64,000 nt of DNA from assembly GCF_009192765.1 (NCBI RefSeq), contig NZ_VOHQ01000004.1:309039-373038 (forward strand), read 5' to 3'. The DNA comes from Agriterribacter humi (GTDB lineage Bacteria; Bacteroidota; Bacteroidia; Chitinophagales; Chitinophagaceae). Of this stretch, positions 1 through 9,029 are shown one piece after another. The position numbers and the translations under genes are program-made. How positions within the stretch are numbered: position 1 is the first letter of the stretch; each line of letters opens with the position of its first letter. Below the pieces are notes generated by a model. The model searched no databases. It saw nothing but the letters and a program-made list of their open reading frames with translations, and was not told where the DNA came from.

Positions 1-292
1 TTGAGGGTCCGATTACAGAAATATGCTGAATAGCAGGATCATTTTTAAAATAATCATAAATGCCCTTCACTAAGGGTTCTTCCGGACCCACTACTACCAT
101 TTCAATGGTATGTTCAATACAAAATTGTTTTATTCCATCAAAATCTGTGACTGCCAGCTCCACATTGGTACCACAAAGGCTGGTGCCTGCATTACCCGGG
201 GCGATAAATAATTTTGTGCATCGGCTGCTCTGACTCATTTTCCAGGCAAAAGCATGTTCGCGTCCACCGGAGCCTAATAATAAAATATTCAT
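1..292 (-). CDS. purD: Phosphoribosylamine--glycine ligase, N-terminal part (cut by window edge)
   Basis: The reverse strand from the ATG at 292 reads 97 codons without a stop and runs off the window start. The N-terminus begins MNILLLGSGGREHAFAW, the nucleotide-binding start of GAR synthetase, followed by APGNAGT (residues 31-37) and VVGPEEPL (68-74), all hallmarks of PurD. The enzyme is cytosolic and makes glycinamide ribonucleotide from phosphoribosylamine, glycine and ATP, step 2 of purine synthesis. A TATTTTCG sequence about 40 bp upstream on the same strand could be its -7 element. The catalytic ATP-grasp part lies outside the window, so intactness cannot be judged. Confidence 0.93.
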   Translation of the reverse strand, partial: MNILLLGSGGREHAFAWKMSQSSRCTKLFIAPGNAGTSLCGTNVELAVTDFDGIKQFCIEHTIEMVVVGPEEPLVKGIYDYFKNDPAIQHISVIGPS

Positions 293-451
293 AGCAATAA
301 ACTTATAGTAAAGAGTTGCGAAAATAGAACGATGTTGTTTTAAAACTTCATTTTTTTTACAAGCGGAAGTATTCTAAGTAATAGCTGTCCCAAAATAAGC
401 ATTATATTGAGGTGCAGATCAGGAACATTACATCCATAAAACCATTGATGA

Positions 452-1960
452 ATGAATCAAACAGCTTCAAAGGGACACCCTAAAGGATTATACGTTTTGT
501 TTGCAACTGAAATGTGGGAGCGCTTTAACTATTATGGTATGCGGGCCATTTTAGTGCTTTTTATGACCAAAGCGCTTTTGTTTGATAAAGTTTTCGCTTC
601 CAACCTGTATGGAAGTTATACCAGTCTTGTTTATTTAACGCCCTTACTGGGTGGCTATATTGCAGATCGTTACTGGGGCAACCGGATGTCTATTATTGCA
701 GGCGGACTGGTAATGGCTATTGGTGAATTTATTTTATTTTTTTGCGGGCACCTGTATGAAAGCTCGCCACAATTATCGTCTTTATTGTTTTTTTCGGGGC
801 TTGGCTTTATGATAGCGGGCAATGGTTTCTTCAAACCCAATATTTCTTCTCTTGTAGGACAGTTGTATCCTAAAGGCGATCGCAGAATTGACGCGGCGTA
901 TACCATTTTTTACATGGGCATTAATGTGGGCGGAGCTATCGGTCCTTTTATCTGTGGTTTGGTTGGCGATACCGGCAACCCTGCCGATTTTAAATGGGCT
1001 TTCCTGGCTGCCGGCATTGGCATGCTGTTAAGTGTGGTGGTTCAGAAATTGTTTCATCATAAATATGTATTAAACCCGAAGGGAGAAGTGCTTGGGCTGG
1101 TGCCTAAGGACGCACCCAAAATAGCAACCAGGCCTGTGGTGGTGGTTGGCGGATTGATTTTAATGTCTTTTTTAATGATTGGGCTGCTTTATATAGATGC
1201 CAAAGTGGTAAATTATCTCACCTATTTACTTTTAGCTGCGGTGTTGTTTATTGCATTTCTTATTTTTTCCGATAAAACATTAAATGGCATTGAAAAACAG
1301 CAGATAGGCGTCATTTTTATCGTGGCTTTTTTTGTTATCTTTTTTTGGAGCGCATTTGAGCAGGCCGGGGCTTCACTAACTTTTTTTGCAGAGGAGCAAA
1401 CAAAAAGGGATATGGGCTTCTTTGTTGTACCTGCCAGTTTTTTTCAATCCCTGAATTCCCTTTTTGTAGTGGCATTTGCACCGTTGTTCGCGTGGTTATG
1501 GATCAAACTGGGCAAGAAGGAACCCGCTTCTCCTACAAAAATGGCATTGGGTTTATTGCTGCTGGCTATAGGATATTTATGGATAGCATTTGGTGTAAAA
1601 GATGTGCAGCCGGGTATTAAAGTGAGTATGATATGGCTAACGGGGATGTATATGCTACATACCTGGGGCGAATTGTGCCTGTCGCCTATCGGCTTGTCCC
1701 TCGTTAATAAATTAGCGCCTTTTAAATTCGCCTCTCTGTTAATGGCCGTCTGGTTTCTTGCCAATGCCGCTGCCAATAAACTTGCAGGTGTATTAAGTGC
1801 ATTGTATCCTGAAGCCGGAAAAACCACCTCTTTTTTAGGCTATAAAATGCATAATATGCATGAGTTCTTCATGTTGTTTGTATTTATGGCGGGGATTGCC
1901 TCTTTGCTATTATTCCTCCTTACTAAAAAGTTGCAGTATATGATGCACCAGGACAAATAA
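452..1960 (+). CDS. POT/PTR2 family proton-dependent oligopeptide transporter
   Basis: This 502-residue inner-membrane protein has about 12-14 hydrophobic helices. The proton-coupling ExxER motif is present in helix 1 (EMWERFNYYG, E20, E23, R24). GGYIADRYWG and the PTR2 signature around FYMGINVGGAIGPF are also visible. The family imports di- and tripeptides with protons. The ATG at 452 is the natural start because the ExxER helix begins at about residue 12. A second POT gene follows on the same strand about 200 bp downstream, so the two probably arose by duplication or have complementary substrates. No clear TAnnTTTG promoter was found upstream. Confidence 0.93.
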   Translation: MNQTASKGHPKGLYVLFATEMWERFNYYGMRAILVLFMTKALLFDKVFASNLYGSYTSLVYLTPLLGGYIADRYWGNRMSIIAGGLVMAIGEFILFFCGHLYESSPQLSSLLFFSGLGFMIAGNGFFKPNISSLVGQLYPKGDRRIDAAYTIFYMGINVGGAIGPFICGLVGDTGNPADFKWAFLAAGIGMLLSVVVQKLFHHKYVLNPKGEVLGLVPKDAPKIATRPVVVVGGLILMSFLMIGLLYIDAKVVNYLTYLLLAAVLFIAFLIFSDKTLNGIEKQQIGVIFIVAFFVIFFWSAFEQAGASLTFFAEEQTKRDMGFFVVPASFFQSLNSLFVVAFAPLFAWLWIKLGKKEPASPTKMALGLLLLAIGYLWIAFGVKDVQPGIKVSMIWLTGMYMLHTWGELCLSPIGLSLVNKLAPFKFASLLMAVWFLANAAANKLAGVLSALYPEAGKTTSFLGYKMHNMHEFFMLFVFMAGIASLLLFLLTKKLQYMMHQDK

Positions 1961-2042
1961 TTAAGTCCTTTTTTTGTACGCAATACTATATATTAAGTCA
2001 AACAAATAATGTCTGTATTTTATGGTGAAGAATGATAGCCCG

Positions 2043-2072
2043 CCCGCCTGGCGACTGAGCCATTCAGGCGGG
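2043..2072. repeat. GC-rich inverted repeat between the two POT genes
   Basis: CCCGCCTG (2043-2050) and CAGGCGGG (2065-2072) form a perfect 8-bp stem around a 14-base loop. It is far more GC-rich than its surroundings. It resembles the GC-rich hairpin units at 58112-58176 and is probably a dispersed palindromic element rather than a terminator, since no T-run follows. Confidence 0.6.
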
Positions 2073-2097
2073 GCGGAATGCCATTCGGATGGGGGAA

Positions 2098-2137
2098 AGG
2101 TGAAAGAGGTGTCGCTTCTCACGTTTCACGATTGACA
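2098..2137. repeat. Dispersed GTGAAA/TCTCACGTTTCAC-type repeat
   Basis: The segment contains GGTGAAAGAGG followed by CTTCTCACGTTTCACG, an inverted pair from a degenerate repeat family. Related copies occur at 19021, 24896, 47943, 48441 and 55681. Upstream in-frame codons for the following transporter run through it, which argues that the real start is downstream. Confidence 0.65.
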
Positions 2138-2164
2138 AAACACTATAAACTTCAACACTGGCAT

Positions 2165-3811
2165 ATGTGGAAAAAACATCCCAAAGCGCTTCCCTTTTTA
2201 TTTTTTTCAGAAATGTGGGAACGTTTTGGCTATTACCTGATGATCGGCATTTTTACATTGTACCTGAAAGATGTAAAAACAGGATATGGTATGACGGAAG
2301 CCGAGTCCGCCGATTTGTACGGTACATTTATCGCGCTTGTTTTTTTTACACCATTTCTGGGCGGATTGATCGCCGACCGCTATCTTGGCTATAGAAAATC
2401 TATTATTATCGGGGGGTTAATGATGGGCGTTGGGTACTGTTTGATGTCGGTTCATAATCTTGTGATGCTGTATGTTTCCATGACACTTGTAATTGTGGGC
2501 AACGGATTTTTTAAACCCAATATTTCTACACTTCTGGGTAATGTATATTCAACTCCGGCCTATAAAGCACAAAAAGATGAAGGGTATAACATCTTTTATA
2601 TGGGCATAAATGTAGGTGCATTTATCTGCAATTTCTTTGGAGCTGCACTCTATGTTATGATGGGATGGAGCTATGCTTTTATTGCAGCCGGGATTGGAAT
2701 GTTTATAGGCGTAGTGGTGTTTTTAACAGGTACAAAGCATTATGCCGCATTTGATATAAAAAAAGGGGTTCAGCAAAGCGATATGTCTTTTACCCGCATT
2801 GTTTTGCTGATTCTTGTGCCATCGGTTGTTGCCGGCGCCGCCGGATGGGTATTGCCGGGATTGATTTGGAATGCTACTTTATTCGGTTCACCTTCTACCG
2901 ATGCATTCATTTTCGCCTGTACACCGGTTATTTATTTTTATACATCATTATATGCCAAAGCCGCAAAAGAGGAGAAGCGGCCCATACTCGCTTTGCTGGC
3001 CATTTTTACAGTAGTGATATTGTTTTGGGCGGTATTTAAACAAAACGGTTCTGCACTCAATACATGGGCCGACCGGTATACCAACCGCGAGGTAAAAGGT
3101 ACTCCGCAGAAGGTTTTTGAAACATTAAGACTTTCACAAACCCTGGTTTACACAAAGGATTCTGTGCCATTATATGATGAACAGTTTCGTTTGCAAAAGG
3201 AAGATGGAAAGATCCCCAGAACCTTTGATTATCCTTCCTATTTTAAAAATATGAAACCGGAATCAATACCTGAGCCCCGCGGCAGTATCAGCGTATGGGC
3301 TACCAATCTCAGCCAGTCCATTAATCCCGGCTGGGTTATTATTTTTACGCCGCTGATTGTTGCTTTTTTTACCTGGCTTAGAAGAAGGAACCGCGAACCT
3401 ACAACAGCTACAAAAATTGCATGGGGTCTTTTTATTTCAGGGTTATCGGCCCTGGTAATGGTTGGAGCAGTGTATGCAGGTAATAACGGCGTGGAGAAAG
3501 CCAGCACGTGGTGGTTGATTGTAAGCTATGGCGTGATTACGGTTGGCGAGTTGTTTTTGAGCCCTATGGGATTATCCATTGTATCCAAACTGAGCCCTTC
3601 ACGCATAACTGCATTAATGATGGGAGGGTGGTTTCTCTCTACTTCCATAGGCAATAAACTATCGGGTGTGCTGGCAACCTTGTGGGACGAGTATGATCAT
3701 AAAGCCAATTATTTCTGGCTCAATTTTGCATTGCTTATGGTGGCTGCCCTGGTTTGTTTTGCTATGCTTCGCTGGCTAAACGCCGTTTTAAAGGAAAAAG
3801 GAGTAAATTAA
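2165..3811 (+). CDS. POT/PTR2 family proton-dependent oligopeptide transporter (second copy)
   Basis: A paralogue of the preceding transporter. ExxER in helix 1 (SEMWERFGYYLMIGIF) and FYMGINVGAFICNFFG are both present. I chose the ATG at 2165 (MWKKHPKALPFLFF), giving 548 residues. An in-frame ATG at 2078 would add 29 residues encoded by the dispersed repeat. A hydrophilic stretch of about 85 residues (EVKGTPQKVFETLRL to about IPEPRGSIS) interrupts the late transmembrane region. It is absent from the first copy and probably faces one side of the membrane. Predicted role: peptide uptake in the inner membrane. The convergent gene downstream is separated by a hairpin at 3872-3900. Confidence 0.9.
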   Translation: MWKKHPKALPFLFFSEMWERFGYYLMIGIFTLYLKDVKTGYGMTEAESADLYGTFIALVFFTPFLGGLIADRYLGYRKSIIIGGLMMGVGYCLMSVHNLVMLYVSMTLVIVGNGFFKPNISTLLGNVYSTPAYKAQKDEGYNIFYMGINVGAFICNFFGAALYVMMGWSYAFIAAGIGMFIGVVVFLTGTKHYAAFDIKKGVQQSDMSFTRIVLLILVPSVVAGAAGWVLPGLIWNATLFGSPSTDAFIFACTPVIYFYTSLYAKAAKEEKRPILALLAIFTVVILFWAVFKQNGSALNTWADRYTNREVKGTPQKVFETLRLSQTLVYTKDSVPLYDEQFRLQKEDGKIPRTFDYPSYFKNMKPESIPEPRGSISVWATNLSQSINPGWVIIFTPLIVAFFTWLRRRNREPTTATKIAWGLFISGLSALVMVGAVYAGNNGVEKASTWWLIVSYGVITVGELFLSPMGLSIVSKLSPSRITALMMGGWFLSTSIGNKLSGVLATLWDEYDHKANYFWLNFALLMVAALVCFAMLRWLNAVLKEKGVN

Positions 3812-3871
3812 AAAGGATAATATTTTTTGATTTGAAGTAGCGAAATAATCCCGGTTCAGCTCCATAATAAA

Positions 3872-3900
3872 AGTAACCGGCACTTTTGGCGCCGGTTACT
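3872..3900 (-). terminator. Intrinsic terminator of the LTxxQ-type gene
   Basis: AGTAACCGGC (3872-3881) pairs perfectly with GCCGGTTACT (3891-3900) around a 9-base loop. On the minus strand the stem is followed by TTTTATTATGG, so it terminates the gene ending at 3925. The plus-strand side lacks a T-run. Confidence 0.8.
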
Positions 3901-3924
3901 ATACACCGCCCCTGTTACTTATTT

Positions 3925-4578
3925 TTATTTAGACATTCTGTTGATACGCCTGGATTTGAAATGCTCCATCTTTTTTATCTGTTCGGGGGTAAGAATGGAT
4001 TTCATATCCTCGTGCTGTTTTTTAAAAGCTGCTACAACCTGCTCTTTTTTCTGAGTATCTGATAAAGCTTTGTTGGCACGTATTTCTTTAATTTTTTCCT
4101 GGGTACCTGCTCTCAGTGCTTTTAGTTTTGCAGACTGGTCATCTGATAATCCTAAGGCAGATTTCATTTTCTCTGTTCTTCCTTTATCTGCCGTATCAAA
4201 TTTTCTTTTTCGTTCCGTTCTCATTTGCTGCAACTGATCTTTCTGTTCTTTTGTGAATACATTATCCACCTCGCTACGCCGTTTTTTGTTTAAAGTCTGC
4301 ATCTGTGCTTTATAATCTTTTACGGTAGTAGTAGCTTCTTGCTTTTTAAGATCGGCTACACCTGCACGGTAGTCCTTATTAATGTTTATTAATTTATCCT
4401 GTTGTTCCTGGGAGAGGTTTAATTTTTTAAAATCAGCATGGTGCTGTTTTCTGTGTTTACCGGGGTGATGCCGATATTCCTTAGCTTCTTTCTTACCAGC
4501 TTCATTTGTTTTTTCCTGTGCCTGGATGGCTGTGAGCACCAATGAAAGTGCCAGTATACTTAGCGTGATTTTTTTCAT
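3925..4578 (-). CDS. Secreted Lys-rich protein with LTxxQ/Spy-like repeats
   Basis: The 217-residue product starts with a Sec signal peptide (MKKITLSILALSLVLTAIQA, cleavage near residue 20). The rest is highly charged and helical, with LNLSQEQQDKL near residue 53, LGLSDDQSAKL near 143 and LTPEQIKKMEHFK near the C-terminus. These resemble the LTxxQ motifs of the CpxP/Spy group of periplasmic chaperone-like proteins. Predicted location is the periplasm. Binding of unfolded proteins or metals is only an analogy. A His-rich stretch (HHPGKHRKQHH) follows the signal peptide. The gene is monocistronic, with a terminator at 3872-3900. Confidence 0.72.
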   Translation of the reverse strand: MKKITLSILALSLVLTAIQAQEKTNEAGKKEAKEYRHHPGKHRKQHHADFKKLNLSQEQQDKLININKDYRAGVADLKKQEATTTVKDYKAQMQTLNKKRRSEVDNVFTKEQKDQLQQMRTERKRKFDTADKGRTEKMKSALGLSDDQSAKLKALRAGTQEKIKEIRANKALSDTQKKEQVVAAFKKQHEDMKSILTPEQIKKMEHFKSRRINRMSK

Positions 4579-4713
4579 GTATGAATAGTTTTTATTGATA
4601 CATGGTAGACCTCATACTTTTTTCAAAGTTTAACCGTAAAACGGCCGGTTGTATAAAATGCCTGGTTTACTGCGTATGGCTGAGAAAACCATTAACCTTA
4701 TTTAACGTAAAGA

Positions 4714-4792
4714 GGAGTAAGGTATGAGGTGTAAGGTATAAGGTATTGGTGTAAAGCCATGAGCCTTGAACTGAAAGCTCAGGGCTCATGGC
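4714..4792. repeat. Short tandem repeat plus 10-bp inverted repeat 3' of icd
   Basis: Tandem AAGGTATGAGGTGTAAGG-type units (about 4717-4747) are followed by GCCATGAGCC (4756-4765) and its perfect complement GGCTCATGGC (4783-4792). The hairpin lies just after the icd stop codon but has no strong T-run. It could be a weak terminator or one more member of the dispersed repeats at gene ends. Confidence 0.55.
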
Positions 4793-4800
4793 TCAGTTTC

Positions 4801-6252
4801 TTATTGTCCCTGCGCCAGGCTGTATGCCTTCTTATCTCCCCACATATTCAGTAACTCGGAGGAGCATATTTTAAAGTTGCCGCTCAGGCTCACATATAGC
4901 CCCAATACATCCTGCTGGGTAAGAGGTTCGTCATCAAGGCTTTCAAATCGCACATTGTATAAATTCACCAGGTTGGTATACACAGAGCCGGTAGGCCATA
5001 CCTGTGTGCCCCGGTTGCTGATGTTCACTAATTTGAATTTAACGCCGGCATGCCGTTCGCATTTGGTAGCGATTGCCTGTGGCTGTTCATCACTTTCTAT
5101 AAAAAGATCAACACCCACAATATTTTCATCTCCTATTTCTTTTGACACCATCATGGCATTTTGCTGTAGCTTAAACGGAGCAGGTGTACCAGGTTTGTTG
5201 GGTACAACAGGCTTGGCATTGAATTCAGGCTTTTTACCGAGATTGTTTATGATCGCATTAGCAAATTCCGTAGTATTTACAGCCGGCGTTGATTTATCCC
5301 CGAAATCGCCGGTATGTACGCCGCTTTCTAAAGTATACAACAGGGCATTTTCTATTAGTCCTGCATTTTCCGTTAGCCCCAGGTGCAACAGCATGGATAC
5401 GCCACTTAGTATTAAAGCTGTAGGGTTTGCTATGTTTTTACCTGCAATATCCGGTGCAGTACCATGCACCGCTTCAAAAATAGAAATATGGTCGCCGATA
5501 TTGGCTGAGGGTGCAAAACCCAATCCTCCTACCAATCCAGCACATAAATCCGATACAATATCTCCCTGTAAATTAGTGAGCACCACCACATCAAAAGTAT
5601 CTGGTTTGGTTACCAACTTCATGCACAGATCATCTACAATAATATCATCTGCTTTCAGATCGGGATACGCTTTTGCCACCTCGTAAAAACACTCTAAAAA
5701 TAAGCCATCTGTTATTTTCATAATGTTGGCCTTATGCCCGCAGCTAACGCGCCTGGCTTTTTTTAATCTTGCCATTTCAAAAGCGTACCTTATCACCTGT
5801 TCACTTCCCGGACGGGTAATAAAGCGCCGGCTTAAAGCTACATCATGTGTAAGCATATGTTCAATACCGCCATATGTATCCTCAATGTTTTCTCTTACTA
5901 CAGTAATATCAATAGGTATTCCCGCCTTCGAAAAAACGGTATCTACTCCGTGTAAGGTTTGAAATACTCTCTTGTTCGCAAAGGTGTTCCAGGTTTTTCG
6001 GGCAGTTACATTTATGCTTTTTACCCCTTTGCCTTTAGGTGTTTCCATTGGGCCTTTAAACAAAAGTCCAAGATCTTCAATAGTAAGCTTGGCTTCAGGA
6101 GTCATTCCATTAGAAAAGCCTTTATCAAAAACCCATTTCCCCATATCTACAAACCCATACTCAAGAGGAACTTTATTGGCGGCAAATATGCTTAAAGTGG
6201 CGTCCATTATTTCTGGGCCTATTCCATCTCCTTTGGCTACGGCAATTTTCAT
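4801..6252 (-). CDS. icd: Isocitrate dehydrogenase, Thermus-type with C-terminal extension
   Basis: The product is 483 residues. KGDGIGPEIM (7-16), ENIEDTYGGIEH (121-132), the Lys of GHKANIMK (174), and the metal-binding Asp segment LTNLQGDIVSD (225-235) mark an isocitrate/isopropylmalate dehydrogenase. HGTAPDIAGKNIANPTA (263-279) is the cofactor-loop region. After about residue 340 there is an extra domain of roughly 140 residues, as in Thermus thermophilus NADP-IDH, which separates it from the shorter NAD-IDH and LeuB. It oxidatively decarboxylates isocitrate to 2-oxoglutarate in the TCA cycle in the cytosol. NADP preference is inferred from the subfamily. A good -7 element lies at 6317-6324. 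Confidence 0.92.
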   Translation of the reverse strand: MKIAVAKGDGIGPEIMDATLSIFAANKVPLEYGFVDMGKWVFDKGFSNGMTPEAKLTIEDLGLLFKGPMETPKGKGVKSINVTARKTWNTFANKRVFQTLHGVDTVFSKAGIPIDITVVRENIEDTYGGIEHMLTHDVALSRRFITRPGSEQVIRYAFEMARLKKARRVSCGHKANIMKITDGLFLECFYEVAKAYPDLKADDIIVDDLCMKLVTKPDTFDVVVLTNLQGDIVSDLCAGLVGGLGFAPSANIGDHISIFEAVHGTAPDIAGKNIANPTALILSGVSMLLHLGLTENAGLIENALLYTLESGVHTGDFGDKSTPAVNTTEFANAIINNLGKKPEFNAKPVVPNKPGTPAPFKLQQNAMMVSKEIGDENIVGVDLFIESDEQPQAIATKCERHAGVKFKLVNISNRGTQVWPTGSVYTNLVNLYNVRFESLDDEPLTQQDVLGLYVSLSGNFKICSSELLNMWGDKKAYSLAQGQ

Positions 6253-6316
6253 AATTAAAGGTGTTTTATATTAAAAAAAAAATATATGGGGTAAAAAGTG
6301 CATTTGATTTGCCCGG

Positions 6317-6324
6317 CAAAGGTA
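6317..6324 (-). promoter_or_regulatory. -7 element of icd promoter
   Basis: The minus strand reads TACCTTTG, a perfect match to the Bacteroidota TAnnTTTG consensus, 64 bp before the icd ATG. No convincing -33 TTTG was seen. Confidence 0.55.
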
Positions 6325-6414
6325 AACGGGTTTTGAATTACTACAGAAAATTCTCACTAATTCCCCAGCCTGTCATTGTTTTTTGCTACTTTTAAGGCAA
6401 ACTTTGGTAAGGCA

Positions 6415-6801
6415 ATGGCATCAAAAGTAACGGAAGGGGTGACAGTAACGGTTGAAACATTCTACCAGCCGGATTACAGTAATCCCGTAAGTGGTGAGTT
6501 TATGTTTGCCTACCGCATTACATTGCAGAATAATAATGCGTTTCCTGTAAAGTTGTTGCGGAGACATTGGTATATTTTTGACAGCAATGGCACTCAGCGG
6601 GAAGTAGAAGGGGAAGGTGTTGTGGGTGTACAACCTCAAATTAATCCGGGTGAGCAATATCAATATGTTAGTGGCTGCAACCTGCGCACAGAAATGGGTA
6701 AAATGTATGGTACCTATGTAATGGAAAATATAGCCTCCAAAAAGCAGTTCGATGTTAAAATACCGGTGTTTGACATGATCGTTCCTTTTAAGATGAATTA
6801 G
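6415..6801 (+). CDS. apaG: ApaG family protein
   Basis: The 128-residue product from the ATG at 6415 matches ApaG length. It is a single immunoglobulin-like beta domain with the ApaG landmarks FMFAYRITLQN, LLRRHWYIFDSNG and the GEGVVGVQPQINPGEQYQYVSG glycine-rich stretch. An upstream in-frame TTG at 6376 would add 13 residues and overlap the likely promoter (TACTTTTA, 6387-6394), so it was rejected. ApaG proteins are cytosolic and have been linked to Co/Mg resistance and Ap4A levels in enterics; the molecular role is not settled. It is divergent from icd. Confidence 0.9.
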   Translation: MASKVTEGVTVTVETFYQPDYSNPVSGEFMFAYRITLQNNNAFPVKLLRRHWYIFDSNGTQREVEGEGVVGVQPQINPGEQYQYVSGCNLRTEMGKMYGTYVMENIASKKQFDVKIPVFDMIVPFKMN

Positions 6802-6824
6802 CATCTTTTTCACTATAAAAGCCG

Positions 6825-6832
6825 TATCTTTG
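6825..6832 (+). promoter_or_regulatory. -7 element upstream of the desaturase
   Basis: TATCTTTG, a perfect TAnnTTTG match, starts 144 bp before the desaturase ATG, after the apaG stop. This implies a fairly long 5' leader (about 130 nt). Confidence 0.5.
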
Positions 6833-6968
6833 CCCATCCGCCTGTAAAATCAATATTTATTGAGCAAGAGGAGAAAAGGTGAGATAGATTTTGAAATTTA
6901 TTCCCCCAACAAACGTTATTCATTAATTGCACGGTACAATACCATTCATATCAGGAAAAATTAAATAA

Positions 6969-8039
6969 ATGTACAAGGTTACTTTCAATAATAAGAACAA
7001 AGTGTTCTTCAATGCGCTAAAGGCAAACGTGGATCAGTACTTTACTGACAATAATATCCAAAAAACCGGTAACTGGAAGTTGTATTTAAAATCGGCGGTG
7101 CTTATACCGGCTGCTATATTAATATATCTTTCGCTGTTATTGCTTCCGCTTAACCTTTTTACAGGGATTTTGCTGAGTGGCTTATTCGGATTTACACTTG
7201 CCAGTATTGGCTTTAATATCATGCACGATGCCTGCCATGGCAGCTATTCAACCCGCAAGTGGGTAAACGACCTGTTCGGACTTAGTATGAATGCCCTGGG
7301 CGGGAATGCATTTTTGTGGAAACTGAAGCATAATATTGTACATCATACCTATACCAATATTGATGGTATTGACGATGACATCAATAATATGCCTTTTATG
7401 CGTGAATGTTCCACACAAACCTGGAAACCCATTCACCGATATCAGCAGTTTTATATGTTTTTTCTTTACGGGTTTACTTCTCTTTTTCTGTTGTTTATAA
7501 CCGACTATATTAAATATGTTACACGTAAAGTATATACAACGCCCTTAAAGCCGATGGATATGAGAGAGCATCTTACGTTCTGGATATCCAAGTTGTTGTA
7601 TATCGCCATTACCATAGTTATTCCTATAATAGTAGTAGGCTGGCAACCGTGGCTGTTAGGGTTCCTGGTGATGCATTTTGTTTTGGGATTAACCCTTGCA
7701 GTGGTATTTCAACTGGCGCACGTGGTAGAGCATGCAGAATTTGAAGTGGCTGGTATTGAACCTAAAAAAATTGAGAACGAGTGGGCCATTCACCAGGTAA
7801 AAACCACAGCCAATTTTGCAGCGAACAATAAATTCCTTTCATGGCTTGTAGGTGGATTGAATTTCCAGATAGAACATCATTTGTTTCCGCGCATCAGTCA
7901 TGTGCATTACCCTGCCATTAGTAAAATTGTTGAACAAACCTGCAAGCAATTTGATTTGCAATATATTTATTTTCCAACATTGGGCTCCGCGGTGGCATCG
8001 CACTACCGATTCATGAAACAACTGGGGCAAAAGCCATAA
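6969..8039 (+). CDS. Membrane fatty-acid desaturase (front-end, acyl-lipid type)
   Basis: This 356-residue integral membrane di-iron enzyme has all three histidine boxes: HDACH (86-90), HNIVHH (121-126) and QIEHH (300-304). The Q in the third box is typical of front-end (delta-5/delta-6-like) desaturases; no cytochrome b5 domain is fused. Two hydrophobic hairpins flank the boxes (about 40-85 and 160-250). Predicted role: oxygen-dependent introduction of a double bond into membrane acyl chains, affecting fluidity. The exact regiospecificity cannot be read from sequence. The gene is monocistronic, with its own -7 element and a hairpin after the stop. Confidence 0.9.
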   Translation: MYKVTFNNKNKVFFNALKANVDQYFTDNNIQKTGNWKLYLKSAVLIPAAILIYLSLLLLPLNLFTGILLSGLFGFTLASIGFNIMHDACHGSYSTRKWVNDLFGLSMNALGGNAFLWKLKHNIVHHTYTNIDGIDDDINNMPFMRECSTQTWKPIHRYQQFYMFFLYGFTSLFLLFITDYIKYVTRKVYTTPLKPMDMREHLTFWISKLLYIAITIVIPIIVVGWQPWLLGFLVMHFVLGLTLAVVFQLAHVVEHAEFEVAGIEPKKIENEWAIHQVKTTANFAANNKFLSWLVGGLNFQIEHHLFPRISHVHYPAISKIVEQTCKQFDLQYIYFPTLGSAVASHYRFMKQLGQKP

Positions 8040-8068
8040 TTTGATTATTCCTAAATGGTAATATATAG

Positions 8069-8096
8069 AAAGGTGACACGTAAAGTTGTCACCTTT
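8069..8096 (+). terminator. Hairpin after the desaturase
   Basis: AAAGGTGACA (8069-8078) and TGTCACCTTT (8087-8096) form a perfect 10-bp stem with an 8-base loop, 30 bp after the stop. The following GCTGTTTAAATTT is only moderately T-rich, so termination strength is uncertain. Confidence 0.6.
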
Positions 8097-8149
8097 GCTG
8101 TTTAAATTTGAAACGAACTTTCCTATATTCGATGAATATTTGAATTGGG

Positions 8150-9010
8150 ATGAACACTGTAAAAATTGAGGATACGGTTTTGAATGCATCTGAATTGCCT
8201 GGTAATTGCGCAGCGGATGTTAAAAATAATTACAGTTCCCGTTCACTATTACGTTATCCGGGTGGAAAAACAAGGGGTGTAGATTTCATTACACAGTTTT
8301 TTCCTCAACGGCTTGACAAACTCTTATCTCCCTTTTTTGGCGGTGGTTCCATTGAACTGGCTGCCGCGTCAAAGGGAACAAAAGTATACGGATATGATGT
8401 TTTCTCTCCGCTGGTAGAATTCTGGCAATGTCTTATTGCGAAACCCCTGGAATTGGCCGGGGAGGTTGAAAAATATTTCCCGCTTCCCAAACACAGCTTT
8501 TATGAACTGCAGAAAACACAAACCCGTTTCAGAACCAAATTGCAAAGGGCAGCAGTATATTATGTATTAAACCGTTCTTCTTTTTCGGGCTCAACGCTTT
8601 CAGGAGGCATGTCGCCGGATCATCCGAGGTTTACTGAAACGGCAATTGAAAGGCTCAGGAATTTTTATAATCCGAATGTTAGCGTTACAAAAGGTGATTT
8701 TAAACAATCGCTCGTAAATCATCCGCATACATTCGCCTACCTTGATCCGCCATACCTGATCGGGAATTCTTTGTATGGCAGGAAAGGCGATGCGCATAAG
8801 GGTTTTGATCATGAAGCATTGGCGAAGATACTAACACAAAGAGAAAATTGGATATTATCGTATAATGATTGTGAGCCGATCAGGGAAATGTATGAAGGGT
8901 TTCATATTCTTACACCCAACTGGAAATACGGTATGAGCAATGATAAAAGCTCTAAAGAGATATTGATCTTCAGTAAGAATTTTAAAATTGAGGGACAGCC
9001 TGTTTATTAA
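8150..9010 (+). CDS. DNA adenine methylase, D12/Dam family (orphan)
   Basis: The 286-residue product has RYPGGK (35-40), the AdoMet-binding motif SPFFGGGSIEL (60-70) and catalytic DPPY (199-202), the order expected for an alpha-class N6-adenine methyltransferase of the D12 family. AdoMet is used to methylate adenine in a specific DNA site; the site cannot be predicted by eye. There is no restriction endonuclease or specificity gene beside it: neighbours are a desaturase and an amidohydrolase. It is therefore a solitary methylase, perhaps for repair strand marking or epigenetic control, or a remnant of phage or plasmid DNA. A non-homologous N-terminal stretch of about 30 residues precedes the domain. 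Confidence 0.9.
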   Translation: MNTVKIEDTVLNASELPGNCAADVKNNYSSRSLLRYPGGKTRGVDFITQFFPQRLDKLLSPFFGGGSIELAAASKGTKVYGYDVFSPLVEFWQCLIAKPLELAGEVEKYFPLPKHSFYELQKTQTRFRTKLQRAAVYYVLNRSSFSGSTLSGGMSPDHPRFTETAIERLRNFYNPNVSVTKGDFKQSLVNHPHTFAYLDPPYLIGNSLYGRKGDAHKGFDHEALAKILTQRENWILSYNDCEPIREMYEGFHILTPNWKYGMSNDKSSKEILIFSKNFKIEGQPVY

Positions 9011-9029
9011 TTATTAGCAACCTCAATTC

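Noticed and set aside
2078..2164. N-terminal extension of the second peptide transporter
   Set aside because: The 29 extra codons are encoded by a dispersed repeat and do not resemble transporter N-termini.
4877..5686. 269-codon frame antisense to icd
   Set aside because: Ser/Leu-rich shadow with no motif, entirely inside a well-supported gene on the other strand.
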